Assembly (NCBI RefSeq): GCF_009870125.1
Contig: NC_046679.1
Location: forward strand, 23,250,001 to 23,314,000
From: Drosophila pseudoobscura
Lineage: Eukaryota > Arthropoda > Insecta > Diptera > Drosophilidae
Direction of reading: 5' to 3'
DNA: 64,000 bases
Every line of letters starts with the position of its first letter. Positions within the stretch are counted from its first letter, which is position 1. Both the position numbers and the translations under genes were made by a program. Below are positions 1 to 11,720 of this stretch, piece by piece. The notes below the pieces were generated by a model that saw only the letters and a list, made by a program, of their open reading frames with translations, did no database searches and was not told where the DNA came from.

Positions 1-210
1 ATTGGCCAAATTCGCAGTGACCTGCTCGAGGGCCTCTGTAAAGCACACAAACAGCGGAAGATGAGATACGAATTCAAACAACAACCAAATGGACGACTCA
101 CCGACGTTGGTGGTCGTGTAGTATTCATCAACCAAGTGACCAATATACTCCCTTCGATCTATACCCTGGTCCGGTGTGCGTCGTTTCAAATGGCGGTGGC
201 TGGAGAACAT
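1..210 (-). CDS. ARMC7: ARMC7-like armadillo-repeat protein, 5' end only
   Basis: Two exons are visible: 102-210 (ATG at 210, 36 codons plus one base) and 1-35 (continuing off the left edge). They are joined across a short intron at 36-101 with a GTGAGT donor and a CTTTACAG acceptor. The spliced frame reads through into EQVTANLAN, which matches the EQVLANLANFAYDP stretch near the start of vertebrate ARMC7; the spacing from the start methionine also fits. ARMC7 is a small armadillo-repeat protein associated with the spliceosome, so a nuclear RNA-processing role is inferred from family only. The gene lies just downstream of the farnesyltransferase gene on the same strand, leaving only about 240 bp for that gene's 3' end and this gene's promoter. 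Most of the protein is outside the window, so the assignment rests on about 48 residues. Confidence 0.72.
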   Translation of the reverse strand, partial: MFSSHRHLKRRTPDQGIDRREYIGHLVDEYYTTTNVGESSIWLLFEFVSHLPLFVCFTEALEQVTANLAN

Positions 211-356
211 AAAAAGGGAGCAATTCTTTCGTTTTTAATTTATAATTTTGTAAATATCCATTCACAGTAGTGATGACATTTTGCCATGCATTCCTGTACG
301 CAGCGATTACAGTTATCGAGAAGAAGAAGCATAAGCCGCTACTATTTGAAATAGAT

Positions 357-362
357 TTTATT
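357..362 (-). terminator. poly(A) signal of the farnesyltransferase gene
   Basis: AATAAA on the minus strand, 85-90 bp beyond the farnesyltransferase stop codon at 447-449 and about 150 bp before the ARMC7-like start at 210. It is the only perfect hexamer I see in this short gap. Cleavage would fall near 335-345, leaving little room for the next gene's transcription start. Confidence 0.6.
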
Positions 363-446
363 AAAGAAAATTTAGAGTTTTTGTAAAATGTATAATTTTA
401 AATAATCTGTAGCTTTAGAAAGTTTTTATAGATATCCTCCTAGACC

Positions 447-1918
447 CTAAATATCCTGTTCTTGCTCTCCTTGACAGTTTCCATCGGAGGTGCTGGCAAA
501 ATCTGTGTCATTGGAATTCTTAAAGTGGCTAACGGCCGCGGCCACGGACTTCGGTGGGATGTTAAATAGTGGATGGGTGGGTAGCAGTTCGTTGATGGTG
601 TCGCCCAGGACTTGTGGACAACTGGCGGACTCCGAGTGCTGGGCAATGGAGACGCCGCTTAGGGTATAGCATGTATGATAGAGATCTTGTGGTCTGCAAT
701 CGAGATAAATTGGAGATAAGAGATGTACAGCAAAGCAGGGCTCACATTACTTACTTTCCCGGCTTGTCGATCAAACCTCCGTTTTGCTTCTGGCAGCAGA
801 TTAGAATGTACTCCTGCAGGGCCTCAACATCAAATAGAGTGTGCTCCATTTCCTTATCGCCGCCAGACAACGTGGCCTGCGTTATGGGTATGGTGGCTCC
901 TACCCAAAAGGAGTAGCAGCCATCGACCAGTTTATTCGTTCGACCCTGGAACCCTCCTTCGTAGCTCATCTGACGTAGCAGTGTCCAATGAAGCAGCGCC
1001 TTCTTGTTGCACTTGTGTGCCTCGTTCAGTAGCGCCAAGCCAGCGATGCCACAGAATGTGTAGCCCCCATGGGCCTCCAATTCGGGGGCACCGCCGAATC
1101 CTCCCTCGTACGTCTGGCACTTGGCAATCCAATCGCCGGTGCCGCCGAAAAGTTCCTTCATCACCAGATCGGGAAGGTTCAGCAGCTTGGCGCAAGAGAT
1201 GGCACAGTACGCACCGCGCACATCCGTCTCCCCATCTACATGGAGCCGGAAGGAGCCATCCGGTTGACGAACACTGAACAGAAACTGGACAAGGGTCGGA
1301 CGATCGATGGCGCGATAGGCACTCTTGGTGCCAATGATGCAGAGGCTGTTGACCGCCGCATATGTGGGCGCCAGATGGGCATACTGTCCTGGTCCACCGC
1401 CAAAGCCGCCCGTTGGAGCCCGGCATCTAGGAAGAGGCAAGAAGGCGAGAAGTTGTTAAGACAAGCACAGTGGGGAAAAAAGCAACCTACTTGCTGAGAA
1501 ATTGTACGACCCTATCGAGGGTTTCATCGTCAAAATTGAAGCTAAGTAACTGGGCCGCCTGCAGTATCCAGTAGACGCACCAGGGTCGACTGCTGTCCAG
1601 GCATTCGTAGTTCGAGGGCAGCCGGCGCAGCATTGCATCCAGATAATACTGATGCTCTAGCCGGAAAAACTGGGTGAGCCGTGGATGGGTGGACTGCAAT
1701 TCCTCGAACCGGTCGAAACATTTCTCCACCGAACTCTCTGTTTTTTGCTGCAAACACACATGCCATTCAGCTCTTATCTGTTTTTTTTTCTTTTAACCGC
1801 CTTGCCCGCGATTACTCACCTGCTCCCTGGACGTGGTTGTGGAGGACTTCTCGTCGTCCAATTTGTAGCTCTTCAATTGCTGGAAGTTGCGAAAGAGTAA
1901 TTCGTCCTCGGAATACAT
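447..1918 (-). CDS. Fntb: Protein farnesyltransferase subunit beta, complete, four exons
   Basis: Coding exons are 1820-1918 (ATG at 1918), 1491-1747, 755-1426 and 447-693. All introns are 61-72 bp with GT/AG ends, and every junction keeps phase, giving 424 aa (human is about 437). The protein is the catalytic, zinc-binding subunit that pairs with the alpha subunit in the cytosol and attaches farnesyl groups to CaaX cysteines of Ras, lamin and similar proteins. Prenyltransferase alpha-alpha repeats are visible (GGFGGGPGQ, EGGFGGAPE, EGGFQGR, NGGLIDKPG). The zinc ligands known from mammalian enzymes are all present: Asp287 and Cys289 in LVDGCYSFW and His349 in YHTCY. The YECLDSSRPW motif also matches the family. 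In exon 3, an ATG right after the acceptor gives a false longer reading frame; the real frame comes from splicing. The start at 1918 is the first in-frame ATG of exon 1. The C-terminal acidic tail is fly-like and variable. Nothing looks broken. Confidence 0.95.
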
Positions 1919-3476
1919 GCTTCCGTTAGTTGTTTGTAATGTTTGTAAATTAAATGAAATAAATAAAAATAATTATTCCGATTGAGAGATTAACAGCTGA
2001 TCAGTGTGACCCTCATATACTATACGGTCTCATTTTCAAAACATACCGACGAATTATTCATATTCCTCAATTTTGATATTCCGTCGAATATTATTAGCTA
2101 TACAGAACATTTAGCCATGCCCACATAGTTTAATACGATTCATGAATAATTTTTCTTCAAGATTGGCCAATTTTTAGTCCTTGCTTTTATTGTATTTTGG
2201 CTAAAAGAAGGCTTAAAAAAACAGTTTAACAAAAAAACAGTCGCAGTGGTGCTGGCATTTGAAGGCATGATGCGTGTATAGGCATTTTTATACCCTATTT
2301 AATTAATTTTATATGAGGATTAAACGTAATTTATAAAGAACTTTTCTCAAATTTACATATTTACAGACATATTCATGTATAACGCTTCAAAATCATTCAA
2401 AGCCGGTTCCGTTAATGTGCGATATATTTAATCCTGTGGAAAAGGTTATTATATATATTATATGTGGTGTTTATCAAATACATATTAAAAGTAACATATC
2501 AATACCAAGTACAATACATAGTACCAGCTCAGTGAAATAATTATATATTTAAATATAAGATCTAAGAAAAAATATATATACTAAAAAAATATACGTACAA
2601 ATACATATATGGAATTAGTTTAAAATATATTTAAAATCAAATCTCAACTGTCTGCAAGTCGAGCCGTTGCCCTCCTAGCATCCTCAGAATGTGGATCTAT
2701 GTGAATCAATTAAATGAATGATATCAGTTCTACATTATACAGTGCTTTTAGACATATGTAATATTCCATAACAGATCCTTTATTAAATAGACTAGAAAAC
2801 CGGAGAGTGAAACGTACCCGAGAGCGCTGAAGCGCTGAATTATAATAACTATAAGAATTGTCCATGAAAGTATTCAAGGTGATTCCCATCTATATACTGT
2901 ATTGTTAGAGATTTGGCGAAAGATAAGAAACCCTGCAGGGTAGAAATCGCTTTAAATTAGAGGTTGAGCCTGGGATGACAAACATTTCCGTAATTCTATA
3001 ATATCCCTTTACCTAGGGTAGAATGTTGCAGAATGTTGCCTATGTTGCCGGGTAGATTTCTTGGCACATGAGTTTGGACCATACAATTGAATGTTGCCTA
3101 AACATAAGTAGGGACATTGTTGAGCTTAGCAAGGACATTGTGGCGAGGAAAAATCCCTCAACAAAGAGAGGATATCCTATCACAAAATAGTTCCCCCAAA
3201 CTTGAGCGCCAAAGTCGAATTGTTTGAAAGTTAATGAGTGACGACATGAATGAAATCCAGTTGAATGATGCACAGAAGTACGATTTGAGAGAGCGAAAAT
3301 TCCAAAATCCTGCGTATGGATGGATTTCTATACCCCTTGTTCTTCAATATACATTTAAAAATTAAACTTATTAGATTGATTGATAATGACATATAACGTT
3401 AGACACCGATTGGCCATAATAGATGGAAAAATGTGGGGTAGAAGTAGTAGTAAAAAAGAACAAAGTAGAAAGGCAA
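1919..3476. other. Intergenic: farnesyltransferase promoter side and 3' flank of the cysteine-rich gene
   Basis: About 1.5 kb without a supportable gene. Apart from the motif-1 site near 2003, the stretch 2,280-2,640 is very AT-rich with runs of ATAT. Around 3,024-3,150 the words GAATGTTGC and GACATTGT recur several times. Short open frames here (for example 3,040-3,273, minus) have no recognisable features. Confidence 0.6.
2002..2012 (-). promoter_or_regulatory. Ohler motif 1 / M1BP-type core promoter element
   Basis: The minus strand reads GGTCACACT (plus AGTGTGACC, 2003-2011), the core of Drosophila core-promoter motif 1. It lies about 85 bp upstream of the farnesyltransferase start codon and in the right direction. 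Motif 1 is typical of constitutively expressed, TATA-less genes, which fits this enzyme. The transcription start is not otherwise visible. Confidence 0.6.
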
Positions 3477-5670
3477 CTATAAACGGTGCGACATCAAACT
3501 CTCTGAGGTAATGATTTCAATGCGGTCTTCGTCTATCTTGGGCCTCAGTTTCTTAGCCAATTGGTCGGTTGTCGTCTTGGACTTCCTGATTTTGCCCAAC
3601 AGATCGAGGAAGCCGTAAACCAAAAAGCAGATAAGCAAATATGCCCCACCGGTGATGGCCACCTGAAAGACAACTGTCAATAAGATCTGAAAGAATTGTT
3701 AGGCAAAAATTTAATTTTGGAGGCGGCAGGAAATGCGAACTTACGATTGCAAAACTCCTTAGAATCACCAACAGCAACCCGTTGGAGTCCACCTCGGCAA
3801 GCCATGTCAAAAGGGGCTGAGATCCGGATGAGACGCTGCCACTGTCCGGGGTGAATTCTTCGTCGGCCCGCAAAGGCAAGTACCAGTCGTAGTAAAACTG
3901 CTTAAACGGCGACATCTCAGCTGTTGACTTTTTTCCGATCTGCTTGTCTGTGGACTCTGGAGCATCTGGTGAAACGTTTTCGTGTAGACTTTGAAAACAA
4001 TTGTTGAAATCAGCAAAAGATCGTCTGATGGATACTGAACATTTCTCGTCGTTTGATGGGCAGGTAGCGGGTCTGGGCGTTGGAGTAGGTTTTTCGCACT
4101 TGCCTTTTGGCTGGGGGTCCGGTTTGGCATACTTGCACTAACAAAAAGAGGAAAAAGAGTTGGCAAAAAGGAAATATACCAATATTTCTTGTAGAAAGGC
4201 CCCGGCGAGATTCGAACTCACGATCTCCTGTTTACTAGACAGGCGCTTTAACCAACTAAGCCACGGCGCCATGTGGCCATGTTGTGATAATTATGCAACT
4301 TCTACGTCGCGAGCTTGGGTGCAATGGTTTGGTTTGTGTATTATCTTTTCAGTGTCATACATTTCAGCTTTTGTCGATAACAATATATAGTTACATGGTG
4401 GTAAGTATTTTTGTCATCTCTAGAAGTTCGATAAGTATTATCGTTATCTCTAGAAACATTTTGTTGGAGGCAGATGGCGCTCGTGTGTTAGTTGGTTAGT
4501 ACCAATTATTGATGACAGATGTCGTAGCGCTTAAAAATGATCCAGGTCCAAGAAGTACCCATGATTTCGCGATGGGGGAATCCTGATCTCTGCCCATGCG
4601 TGATTTATACGCGTAAGATGTTAGTTTTATATGTTTTTAGAAGGATTGATTCAGAAAATCATTTCAATTAAATTTAACAAAAAAAATTAAACAACAAAAG
4701 CATTGCAAAGGGGGTCGGGGGTCTTCGCCCTTGTCCATGCCTGAATCTATATCATTCAATACAGCACGGACAGTGAACCAACAGTAAGCCTAGAGGCATT
4801 TACTCACCCCAGGAGGCGGCCGCAATTCCAGGATATCATTAAACTTTCCCTGCCTGATCTGATCGAGCTCCTCGTCCGTTATGACATTGTTGGGATCCAC
4901 ACATTCATTACCATAGTAGTCATAGTACTCGCCAGGATTCGAGCATCTCGGCACCGGCTCGCACTGCTCCGTGGTGTAGTTGTAGAAGCTGCGCTGGCCG
5001 AAGTAGCGCTCCTCACAGATGACAGGCAGGCAGTTCATAAAGTATTCTTTGTCCCAGTTCTTGCAGTCAACAAAGTCCTTTCGCCTGCGCAGTGTACGAT
5101 TTTCGGGGTCCAGGGTCTCGAATCGAGTGTCAAAGTGCAGCAGTTGCTTGACTGCAGCCGGGTGTGGCTCGCCCGAGGGACTCAAAGCATAGATCGCGAT
5201 GGGACAATAGCCCACACGATTGTACAGCGACTGTTGTTGGGTGGTTGGTGGGGAAGAGGTTTAAGCTTTAAAAAGAATTTTATGAGTGCCTTTCGATATA
5301 CGCACCACAGTCGGCCACACCAGGGAGACGGTTTCACGTTTGCCAGGCTCCAAGCTCCCAAAGTTACCCCCGTAGATGGGACCCACTTGGACCTTTTCGC
5401 CTTTAGTGGTATTCACCGTACATGGCCCATCCGAGGACACAATTAGGTCGAATGTTAGCTTCCTCTCACCGTTGTGCCGGTTGACCACCGTCATGTCTGG
5501 ACAGGACTTAGAGCTGAAGAGTGGGTCAAGAATCAGACGATGTCCTTACCAAAGATCAAACCAATGTCATTCTCCCGCGGCACACGCACTATCATCTTGG
5601 TAATGCATAGCTTTCCATGGATGCTACGGCTGTTGAGTAGAATGAAATGAACCATTAGATATTTTAACAT
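3477..5670 (-). CDS. Uncharacterised secreted/membrane cysteine-rich protein, five exons
   Basis: I do not recognise the family. Exons: 5550-5670 (ATG at 5670), 5306-5496, 4808-5230, 3745-4137 and 3477-3686, giving 445 aa. All introns have GT/AG ends and phases agree. The second exon's acceptor (CCTGTCCAG, exon from 5496) was chosen because the nearer one at 5513 runs into a stop; this is the least certain junction. Residues 1-19 look like a signal peptide (MLKYLMVHFILLNSRSIHG). Residues about 20-360 are hydrophilic and cysteine-rich (CPIAIY, DCKNW, CLPVICEERYFG, CEPVPRCSNPG, NECVDP, GKCEKP). Residues about 365-405 are strongly hydrophobic, one or two membrane spans, followed by a basic tail of about 40 residues. 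The inferred topology is an extracellular cysteine-rich domain anchored near the C-terminus. Intron 3 (4138-4807) hosts a tRNA gene. Function is unknown. Confidence 0.8.
4197..4270 (-). tRNA. tRNA-Thr-AGT: tRNA-Thr (anticodon AGT), copy 1
   Basis: A 74-nt cloverleaf without an intron. The D arm is GCTTAGTTGGTTAAAGC. The anticodon stem CCTGT/ACAGG encloses loop CTAGTAA with anticodon AGT, and the T arm is GTGAGTTCGAATCTCGC. The acceptor stem GGCGCCG/CGGGGCC pairs except for one G-G at position 4-69; the second copy in the window is identical, so this is probably the normal sequence in this species. A and B boxes are intact. T-rich runs that could stop RNA polymerase III follow about 30 nt past the 3' end. 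The gene lies inside intron 3 of the cysteine-rich gene and on its strand. Confidence 0.95.
4469..4480 (+). promoter_or_regulatory. Candidate CTCF site in the intron that holds the tRNA gene
   Basis: GGCAGATGGCGC matches 11 of 12 positions of the CTCF core ASYAGRKGGCRS. It lies 199 bp from the tRNA-Thr gene in the same intron. tRNA genes and CTCF can both act as chromatin boundaries, but a single motif match is weak evidence. Confidence 0.35.
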
Positions 5671-8249
5671 TTTTTGATTGAATTCGCTCTGGGACTGTTC
5701 ACTTGAACAGAATTTTCAGTATATTTAGAACGTTTGCTGCTTACTCATTTTTCTGCCTTTTTTTAGTCCTTGGATCAGTGGATGATACATATCTGTTTAA
5801 TTCCAATCGGTAATGATGGTCTAGAGAATGCTTACGTCCCTATAAAAGAATTTCTTGAATATTACAACCCCATAGCACATCCATTTGCTCCGTCGAAAGG
5901 GGTTCCCTAATGGCTGCTTGCTGTTTAATTAAGTGTAATTTTAGTGCCAACGCAACCCCTAAGACTGGTCCTGGGCCAGCTCGGACCTCGTCCTGGTGCT
6001 GGCTGTGTACATGGCCCAAGTTTTCTGCATCCATTGCAATTTATGTTTTAATCATCAAATGCGACCCAATTAATCAACGTATGTAGCTGGGCTTAATTTA
6101 TGCGGCGGAACAATGTTTTGAAGTAACCCGACTCGACATCACACGACAGGTGACATTTCCCAGCAGAAGCAGAGAGAAGTACCACTCGAAGCGATCGGTG
6201 GATATGTTGCATATTCATAGGATTGAGCCAGTCCGTACAATAATTTATTCCAAAATTCAAAACTAATTTGACAGGAAATAATTAATTTGGGATCGAAAAA
6301 ATGCCAAAAAAAAAAATAAAAGTGCTGCAGCAGCCAGCAGTCCCAATTAAAATTATTTCGCTTTCATTACCCAATGAAGCAGCCGTAATAAAAGTCTTAA
6401 CCAAAAAAAGAGAGAGAGAGACCCCAGCAAACTACAACCCAGCAGCACATCCAATCCCAGAGACAAAGACAACGAAATAAAAGGCGAAAACTAAGCAAAA
6501 AAGTTTAAATAATGAAATCACTTCGCACCATCTCGAAATTGCTCATTAACATTTTGTGTTTGCGATATCAACTTGTGAAAATCACAGGGCCAGCAACAGA
6601 CTCCGGCTCCGGGACTCCAGGCCCAGGCCCAGGCCCAGTCCGAGGTCCCAGCAAACACCAGAGCCAGACCCAGACCCAGATGCAGACCCAGACTCTTAGG
6701 CAGCAGCAGCAGGCAGCTACTTGGCTTTTATTTATTATGCCATGTGGTTTTTGTTGGTAGTACGGTACGTACTGCTGCTGCCTTTCCTGTTGCTGTTGCT
6801 GGACCTGGAGCTGAAGCTGCTGTTGTCTCTTGATGTTGTCGTTGTAGCTGACTCTTATTAGTTGGGTCAGTCTGTCTCCTCATTTTTTTCGTTTTTTTTT
6901 CTCCTCCTCCAAGTGGAGGAGGTGTGAAATCTGTTGTACTCTCCGTTCGACTGTCCTCTGCAAACTCTTGGTCTGTTTTCGTCTTCGGGTCGTGATTTGT
7001 CTGCGAAAGACACAAACAACTTCTTGGGGTCTCAGCAATTTTTCTAAAGGTCGTTTGCTCTGTCTTTACATTTGCCTTTACTCAATGAAATTGGCCCAGG
7101 TCCCAAGGAACACGGGCAGAAAAGATTAGGGAAGTTTATCGGCATTGATATCCCTTTTCTTTCGAATTCTTCTGCTGTCCATCTTTCAGGCACTTTGAAA
7201 GAAGATTCTTTCTTCTATATGTTCCATCTATATTCCATAATCCACCCTAATTTAATACATAATACTATATGACTATATCTTATCCTAGATCATAATGAGA
7301 ATCGTCTATCGATTCAATTAAACCAATCCCTAGCATCGGGCACGCTCTCAGTCCATTCTTCAAATTAATCCCTTAAATGATCATAATTTCCTTTGTTAGC
7401 CAACTTTTTCGCTGAGTGCATGGCACAACCCAGCAAAAAACCGAAGTCAAAGTCAGAGATAAGCCCCGCATTGACTTGGGTGTATTTCAGTAGCCATTCG
7501 ATTTATGTTAAATAAGCTGGAACGCAAGCTCTGTTTGTTGTAAAATACCAATTGCCGGACGACCAGCCTCCACAGAGACAGACAGAGAGAGAGAGTGCGA
7601 CCGAGGTATAAGTATATAAAAAGAGATAGATGGAGAGCTGTGCGAGTGGGAGAGCGATTCTTTGGGGATTCACGTTTCTTCTTCATCCGTTGGATTGCAG
7701 TCGTTGGATTTTCTTGTTGCTGTTGTCGTTGGCACTGAATCAGATTTCTTAATTTAATTGGCTTTATGCAAGAAATTCTTCTCGCTTTTCTTAGCCTGGC
7801 TTCGATTTTTATAGACAAACTGTCTGCCGTGCATAGTACATGTGTACCCACACACCCATACATATGCATATCTGTGTACCTTCATGTCCAGCTCCAAGTC
7901 CAAGTCCTGCTACTGGTCCTGCTTCTGGGGCCGGCCTCATTCCATCTTCCGCAGAACGTGGGAATCATCATCATCTAGCTGTTTGTGTGTGTGTTTGTGG
8001 TGTGTGCCTGATGCAAATGCAAAACAGCTTAACCCAATTTTTAGTTGCTTCTACACCAACAAAAAATAAATCAATAAAAAGAAACAAAAGAAAATTCAGC
8101 ACGTAATTGCAAGTTATGAGCAGTAGTCTGGTGGCCAGTATAAAATGAAAATCGTTGAAGTTTTCCATCATCGCGTGCAGCGTTTTAAGAACAATTGTTG
8201 GGCATTTAAGCATAAATGCAGGCGAAAAGTTCGCGTCTCGCGGTGAATG

Positions 8250-8530
8250 GTTATTATACCTGGTACTCGTTGTGGCTGAGGGTATATACTGTAGCCAGTC
8301 AAAGCGTTTCTCTTCCAACAGAGTGGCTTTGGGAACATCTAGATATCAGAGACTGCCTATTTGGTATGTCCTACAGATTCTGTAGGTTTCATTGTGCAGC
8401 AATACTGCTAGAGAGAATACCCGATAACTTACAAAACAACGTATATTGCGTGTGCATGACAGGCCACATTGATGCTCGACTCAGTTCAAATAACCTGCGC
8501 AGCAAAGCACTAGAGGGTATCTTATAGTCG
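8250..8530. repeat. Degraded dispersed repeat
   Basis: Bounded by TTATACCTGGTACTCG on the left and AGAGGGTATCTTATAGTCGAG-like sequence on the right, a terminal signature I associate with common non-coding interspersed repeats of Drosophila. It contains TGCGTGTGCATGACA followed by CACATTGATGC, which recurs in near-identical form and the same orientation at 11,684-11,713. The family name is not recalled. Boundaries are approximate. Confidence 0.45.
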
Positions 8531-11500
8531 AGAAATAGAACACATATTTCTTAGCGACTCTCGTTAGAGTGTATCGGTGGGTGGGTGTGTGTGTGTGGGT
8601 GTGTGGGAGCCACTGCGGCTGTGTGGGACACTTAATCATCAGCGTGAAATGAAGAGAAAGAAAGGCCCGAGACGAGGCCAATTGTGCATTTGGCTTCCAC
8701 TCTCCACACTTGTACTCCTTTGTGTGTGTGTCTGTACATATATAATTAAGCCATAAATTCTGTTTTTATGATTTTCCACAAAGTTATGAATTTATGAGGA
8801 GCACCAGCACCAGCACCAGCACCACTCACTGCACCGCACTGCCACTGTGGCGGTGCCTCGCATACATAAACAATAATTTGCGGGAAAAACGGAAGTGGAA
8901 TTTAAATGCGCGCGCATGCGAAATGGAAGCTCCACTCCTCCGCCTCCCACTCTGGCACTACCCCTCCATCACCATCCAGTGCATCCAAGACCAATCGTGG
9001 GCACCGGCTCTGGCACCGGCCATGTTTGGGCCATAAATGTCGAGCACTTTGCCCAGACCTCGTAAATTTAACGCTTTTAAGTTTTATTTCTTTTAGTTTT
9101 TGCTCTCTTCTGCGCTCTCCCTCTTGATGGATGGCTGAAGGTGGGGCACCCACGGGGAGAGAGAGGGGCCTAATAAAATTTAAATATTTATTGTACTCTA
9201 TATTTTGTTGCCATGCAAATTTCGCTAGGGTTCAAAATTTATATACGGCTATCCATTTTCGTGGTCTCCCGTTGGCTTCGCAAAAAAGTACACAAAATTT
9301 CCAGTATTAATTGCATAAAATTGTGGACTGTCGCTGGATATTACGGGTATGAATATCCTTCCCCAACAGGCAAAGAGAGAGAGAGAGAGAGAGGGGAGGG
9401 GAGTACTCCTCACTGGGTCAATTAGCATAATCGCTTTTGAAATTGCAACCCAACGTTAAAGTCGAGTACCTTGAGGCGCTGCTACTGACGCGTATCTTGA
9501 CGTTCTTAATCGCCCCCTCTGCCATCGCCATCGCCATCGAGACTCGAGGGTTGTCAAGATCGTACAGTTCTCGATATATGTACCTTTTCATATAAATTAG
9601 TAGTTTGGGGGCCTGCAAAAAATAAACAAAAAACACACACACACACAGTATTAATATAATAATTACGGCAATTACGCAAAATGCTCATGACTGCTCGTGT
9701 CATGGCTGCTTCCTAATGCGAAAATAACGTCATTAATTTTGGGCCAAGGAGCGAGAGCAGAGCCGACCTATTCAACATGATCTAGTTGCACCCTTGGGGA
9801 CATTCACTGAATACTACACTGCAATTAGTATAGCCCTTTGTCACTCTGAACCAACTTTTCTTTACTCTATATAGAGGGTAAGAGAGAGCTTCTAGCTATC
9901 TAAAACAACGCTAGCTAGCAACGATATATTAAGCAATAGTATCGATAGGTCTTTCAAATACAATTGTGTGTGCTATCCCTAAGGAACAATAAATTCCTGA
10001 AATCAAAACGAAGAGAAGTTTATTGAAATATTGCCTATATGGTTCATAAATGTTCAGGGTGATACTTTTTCGATTTCGTCTGGTTTTACCATCTCACCTT
10101 TAGTATCGATATTCATAATTAAACATATGATTTATCTGGAGATTTCTTACTCTACAATGGCTAATTCCAAGTCTTAGCATTGAAACCCCTGGCCAATTAA
10201 AAGCGTATAAGCAAGTCACCTATCGTTGGATGGCCTGTAAAATATCCCTTTCGAGTATCCTTTGCCCAGAATATTCAAAATGACTTGTCACTAGCGCGGC
10301 ATGCGCTAAATGCGGCAGGTGCAATTTGGGGAGACACTGAGACGTTGCGACTTCCTCCACTGATGATCGTTGACGGTGTTTTTGTTTTCATAAAATTGCA
10401 ATATTAATGCGGAAAATCTTTGGGGAGGGAGCAGAGCAGAGCAGCAAGGCAAGGTGTGCACCGGGCCATCAATTGGTGCTCCTTCGTTTGCCTTTTTTTG
10501 TTTGGTGTGTGTGCCCTGAGAGCCGCTCTACATACTTGACATTGATGCAATTTCATTTGCCTGGCAGCTGACTGTAATCTACCCCTCTCTGCGGCACTGC
10601 CAACTCCTCACCCAAAGCCGTACTTAGTCGCAGCAATTAAACGAGATTAAATCGCCAGCGCAAAGCTGCTCAAAATGGAATACCAGAACAGAACACAGAA
10701 CAGAGTGTGGTGTGGTGCAGGCCATGCTCATGCCCGGCTCGAGTCGCAATTATATTTGAAAATGCAATAAAATATGGCCAAAGCGGCAACAAAGCGCAGC
10801 TCAATTTGCATAAATATTTTCTGTTGCACAAAGAGAAGTAGCTAACAATTTCATTGTTGCCACTGAAGAGTGGGTCTGCCCTGGATTGGTGTGTGTGTGT
10901 GTGTGGCAAGGTGAGCCGAGCCAAAGGCATAAATTACACTCATGGCAAGGCAACGAGGTTTGGGACAGGTAGAAAAGAGCTTATCTCGGAGTCGAAATTA
11001 GCTGATAATATGCAAAACACGTCAAGAAATTGCAGCCTGTGCCAAATATCCAAATTATTACCCTTGGACAAATCAACACGAGCCTGCGCCACTGGCAGTA
11101 GGACCTGATTTAGAGCTGAAGGGGAAACGACACTCCATAGAGTCCTGTAAAGCTACACGGTATGTCCTCTCTCTAGCTGTAGCTTTCTTAGGGAGGTTTG
11201 CCTGTACTTGGTCTATATAGCCATTAGCAGGCTGGATTTGTGCAAGTGCATTTTTGATTTTCTTGCATTTTTATGACATTTTAATAGCCTTGCAGAGAAC
11301 TTAACAATGCAAAATTAAATAAAACTAATACATAATTCATATGCAATCAACACAACCAACTGAAGCTATAACTCGCCATATGACTGATGTTGAGAGCTCA
11401 CGTATGAGCCATGTACATATATGGTAATCTAGAAGAAGGCTCAACAAGGTGACAAAAAGTCACTCAGTTGGGGTTTAGAAAATCGAAAGCTTTCAAAAGA

Positions 11501-11659
11501 AAACTTATAAGTTTTAGGCATACCGTTAGGTTATATGATTTTTGCTTTAGATGAAAGATTTAATGGGTAAATATAATAAAGCTAGTTGTAGAACAGCGGC
11601 ACTTACTTGGACCCATAGCTCCCACATGGCACGCGGTAGATTTCTGGAATCTAGAATCT

Positions 11660-11720
11660 AGAATTGGAAAAACAATATACATTGCGTGTGCATGACGCAA
11701 CACATTGATGCGAGACTCCA
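11660..11720. repeat. Second copy of the dispersed-repeat fragment
   Basis: TTGCGTGTGCATGACGCA then ACACATTGATGCGAGACTC matches the core of the 8.25-8.53 kb repeat with a few substitutions and in the same orientation. Only about 50 bp is clearly shared, so this is a fragment. Confidence 0.45.

Noticed and set aside
932..1426. 164-codon minus-strand frame with an ATG right at an exon edge
   Set aside because: It is an out-of-frame shadow of farnesyltransferase exon 3; the spliced frame carries the zinc ligands and repeats.
3040..3273. Short hydrophobic minus-strand frame downstream of the cysteine-rich gene
   Set aside because: No homology recognised, and it sits among repeated GAATGTTGC words.
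6512..6760. 82-codon frame after an A-rich, leader-like stretch
   Set aside because: The protein is mostly simple repeats (PGPGPG, QTQTQ, QQQQ) and no splice or domain support exists.
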